From the NCBI GenBank assembly GCA_047017005.1, contig JBKXSZ010000012.1, forward strand, positions 1 through 42,516: 42,516 bases of DNA. The letters run 5' to 3'. This stretch comes from JBKXSZ01 sp047017005 (GTDB lineage: Bacteria; Bacillota; Clostridia; TANB77; CAG-508). Within the stretch, counting starts at the first letter, position 1, and every line of letters begins with the position of its first letter. This document shows positions 40,681-42,516 of this stretch, one piece after another. The notes below the pieces were generated by a model. That model saw only the letters and a program-made list of their open reading frames with translations. It was not told the origin of the DNA and did no database searches. The translations under genes and the position numbers were made by a program.

Positions 40681-42417
40681 ATGGAAAAACAAAAAAATGC
40701 AGCAGAAATATTAAAAGGAAAATATCATAAAGCACCTTTTGTTGCTAACTTAAAAGATTTACTATATCGTAGTGCAGACCGTTATGCCAAAAGAAGTGCC
40801 TTTAAACTAAAAGATAAAAATAAAAATATTTACTCTGTAAGTTATCAACAATTCAAAGAAGATGTTGTATCGTTAGGAACCGCTTTCTTAAATCTAGGGC
40901 TTGCTGGTAAAAAAATAGCTGTAATGGGAAAGAACAGTTATACTTGGGCAACATCCTATCTTGCCGCTTCTATTGTAGGAGTAGTTGTTCCTATTGATAA
41001 AGAATTACATCCCGATGATGTTATTAACTTTTTAAATGTATCTGAAGCTAGTGTATTGCTTACTGATGAAAAACTCCTTTCCAAAATTCTAGAAGCTAAA
41101 GATAAAATAAAAAATACAAAAACTATTTTTATTGATTTTGATAGTAATTGTGACAAAGAATATAGCAAATCATACTCTCTATTAAAGAGTACTGGAAAGA
41201 AAGCCTATGAAGAGGGAAATCATAGTTTTGATGAAATCCAAATTGACCCAGACGAAATGCACATTTTATTATTTACTTCTGGTACAACAGGAACTGCAAA
41301 AGGTGTCTGTCTATCCCATAAAAACATTACTTCCAATATCATGTCTACTTATGGTATTGTAAAAGTAAAAAGTAGTGACCAAGTATTATCTATTCTACCA
41401 ATTCATCATACTTACGAATGTACTTTAGGTTTTCTACTTGTTATCTATGCTGGTGGTTGTATTGCTTATTGTGATGGATTACGATATATTACTAAAAATA
41501 TTAGTGAATATCATCCAACTGTTGTTTTATGTGTTCCTCTTTTATTAGAAAATGTTCATAAAAAAATAATGAAAACACTAAAAGATAACCTACCTGAAAA
41601 ATATACCAAAGAGGAAGACAAAATATTAGAAAGCTTACCTGGTATTATGCGATTCGTCGTAAAAAGAAGGATTAAAAACTCCCTCGGTGGAAGACTACGT
41701 GCTTTTATTGTAGGTGCAGCTGCTTGTAATCCAAACATCGTCAAAACATTTGACCAAGTAGGTGTAAAAGCTTTACAAGGATATGGACTAACAGAATGTT
41801 CTCCTCTTGTTGCTGGTAATAATGACTACTATATTAATTACGCTGCTGCCGGATTACCAATTCCAAATGTAGAATATAAAATAAAGAACCCAGATAATAC
41901 TGGAGTCGGAGAAATTTTAGTAAAAGGGCCTAATGTAATGCTTGGATATTACCAAGATGAAGAGGCTACAAAAAAAGTAATTCAGGACGGATGGTTCCAT
42001 ACCGGAGATCTTGGTAGAATCGATGAAGGTGGTTGGCTATATATTACAGGAAGATGTAAAAGTGTTATTGTTACCAAAAACGGTAAGAATATTTATCCAG
42101 AAGAAATTGAGTACTATTTAAATGATAATCCTATAATCGAAGAAGCATTAGTAACAGGTATTCAACATGAAAATGATGATGATACTTATGTAAATGCGCA
42201 AATCTTCCCTAATATGGAAGCTATTAAAGAGATTTTAAAAGTAAATACACCAACAAAAGAAGAAATTTACGCTACCGTAGGAGATGTTATTGCAAGTATT
42301 AATAAAAAACTTCCAAACTACAAGCATATTAAAAGTTATAAAGTACGAGAGGAAGAATTCGAAAAAACAACGACAAAAAAAATCAAACGCTATGGCGACA
42401 ATATGAAAAATAATTAG
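40681..42417 (+). CDS. AMP-binding long-chain acyl-CoA synthetase
   Basis: 578 aa. Adenylate-forming enzyme that activates a fatty acid with ATP and joins it to CoA at the membrane. Motif order: P-loop LLFTSGTTGTAKGVCLSHKN (about 198-217), LQGYGLTECSPLVAG (about 364-378), WFHTGDLGRIDEGGWLYITG (about 438-457, with the ATP-binding Asp) and the C-terminal lysine region KTTTKKIKRYGDN. Length and motifs fit the FadD/AMP-forming long-chain group. AAGGAGAG precedes the ATG. A strong terminator follows. The acyl substrate is not readable from the sequence. Confidence 0.95.
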   Translation: MEKQKNAAEILKGKYHKAPFVANLKDLLYRSADRYAKRSAFKLKDKNKNIYSVSYQQFKEDVVSLGTAFLNLGLAGKKIAVMGKNSYTWATSYLAASIVGVVVPIDKELHPDDVINFLNVSEASVLLTDEKLLSKILEAKDKIKNTKTIFIDFDSNCDKEYSKSYSLLKSTGKKAYEEGNHSFDEIQIDPDEMHILLFTSGTTGTAKGVCLSHKNITSNIMSTYGIVKVKSSDQVLSILPIHHTYECTLGFLLVIYAGGCIAYCDGLRYITKNISEYHPTVVLCVPLLLENVHKKIMKTLKDNLPEKYTKEEDKILESLPGIMRFVVKRRIKNSLGGRLRAFIVGAAACNPNIVKTFDQVGVKALQGYGLTECSPLVAGNNDYYINYAAAGLPIPNVEYKIKNPDNTGVGEILVKGPNVMLGYYQDEEATKKVIQDGWFHTGDLGRIDEGGWLYITGRCKSVIVTKNGKNIYPEEIEYYLNDNPIIEEALVTGIQHENDDDTYVNAQIFPNMEAIKEILKVNTPTKEEIYATVGDVIASINKKLPNYKHIKSYKVREEEFEKTTTKKIKRYGDNMKNN

Positions 42418-42431
42418 AATGTTCTCTTATT

Positions 42432-42461
42432 AACAAGAAAGGAATTCCTTTCTTGTTTTTT
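42432..42461 (+). terminator. Terminator of the acyl-CoA synthetase gene
   Basis: AACAAGAAAGGAATTCCTTTCTTGTT, a perfect palindromic stem (given here as arms AACAAGAAAGGAA / TTCCTTTCTTGTT), then a U-tract. It lies 15 bases past the stop. Confidence 0.9.
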
Positions 42462-42516
42462 ATGTAAGTAATCTTCCGGCTATGCCGGTAGTAGCATAAG
42501 CTTTAGCTTTGTAGCA

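Noticed and set aside
42462..42516. GC-richer tail with CCGGC/GCCGG hairpin and AGCATAAGCTTTAGCT as part of an RNA gene or repeat
   Set aside because: Too short before the window ends to judge; no cloverleaf or U-tract.

Overview
This is a low-GC Gram-positive chromosome segment, most likely from an anaerobic gut clostridium that I cannot place further. The basis is AT-rich codon use, AGGAGG-type ribosome binding sites, U-tract hairpin terminators and Firmicutes gene orders (tig-clpP-clpX; ireB-ruvX-DUF1292; rbgA-mrnC). Nearly everything up to 39.3 kb is on the minus strand; only the last two genes are on plus.

Region 1 (about 0.3-13.9 kb) is an accessory locus: a decayed array of Rhs/YD-repeat toxin cassettes with their immunity genes. 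In transcription order (right to left) it holds: a signal-peptide carrier fused directly to a GIY-YIG nuclease tip; a DUF4259-like immunity gene; an Rhs-core fragment with a DUF6973-like tip; a membrane-anchored probable immunity gene; a second GIY-YIG tip with an immunity paralog; a frameshifted membrane protein; Rhs-core scraps; a third immunity paralog; the tail of another toxin with a 131-aa likely immunity gene; an unknown 278-aa protein; a frameshifted GIY-YIG tip; and two more immunity paralogs. Five paralogous immunity genes are intact, while no GIY-YIG toxin copy looks fully intact. The paralogs share an almost invariant N-terminal half and have mosaic C-terminal ends, and a block of about 1.5 kb is duplicated (1.47-2.9 kb and 5.74-7.43 kb). 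A GNAT gene and a pseudogene lie at the far left.

Region 2 (14-20.5 kb) is housekeeping: the tig-clpP-clpX proteostasis operon with a clear promoter and terminators, a metallophosphoesterase, tsaD (with a one-base frameshift in this sequence) and a site-2-protease-like M50 peptidase.

Region 3 (20.6-25.7 kb) looks acquired: a tyrosine-recombinase remnant, an MgtA-type Mg2+ P-type ATPase whose leader carries two small ORFs around an attenuator-like hairpin, a standalone HipA/CtkA-like kinase and a broken deoxyribosyltransferase-like gene.

Region 4 (25.7-34 kb) is core: lysS, a secreted 3D-domain protein, recN, tRNA-Glu(CTC), mrnC, rbgA, a small membrane protein, and ireB-ruvX-DUF1292.

Region 5 (33.8-42.5 kb) holds a three-gene operon of unknown role (VirB2-like two-helix protein; CpaE/MinD-like protein with two AT-hook motifs; membrane GAF protein with a degenerate GGDEF domain), a G5-SH3-glucosaminidase wall hydrolase and, divergently, an anchored extracellular protein and a long-chain acyl-CoA synthetase.

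All functional statements are from reading motifs in the sequence; no database search was run.
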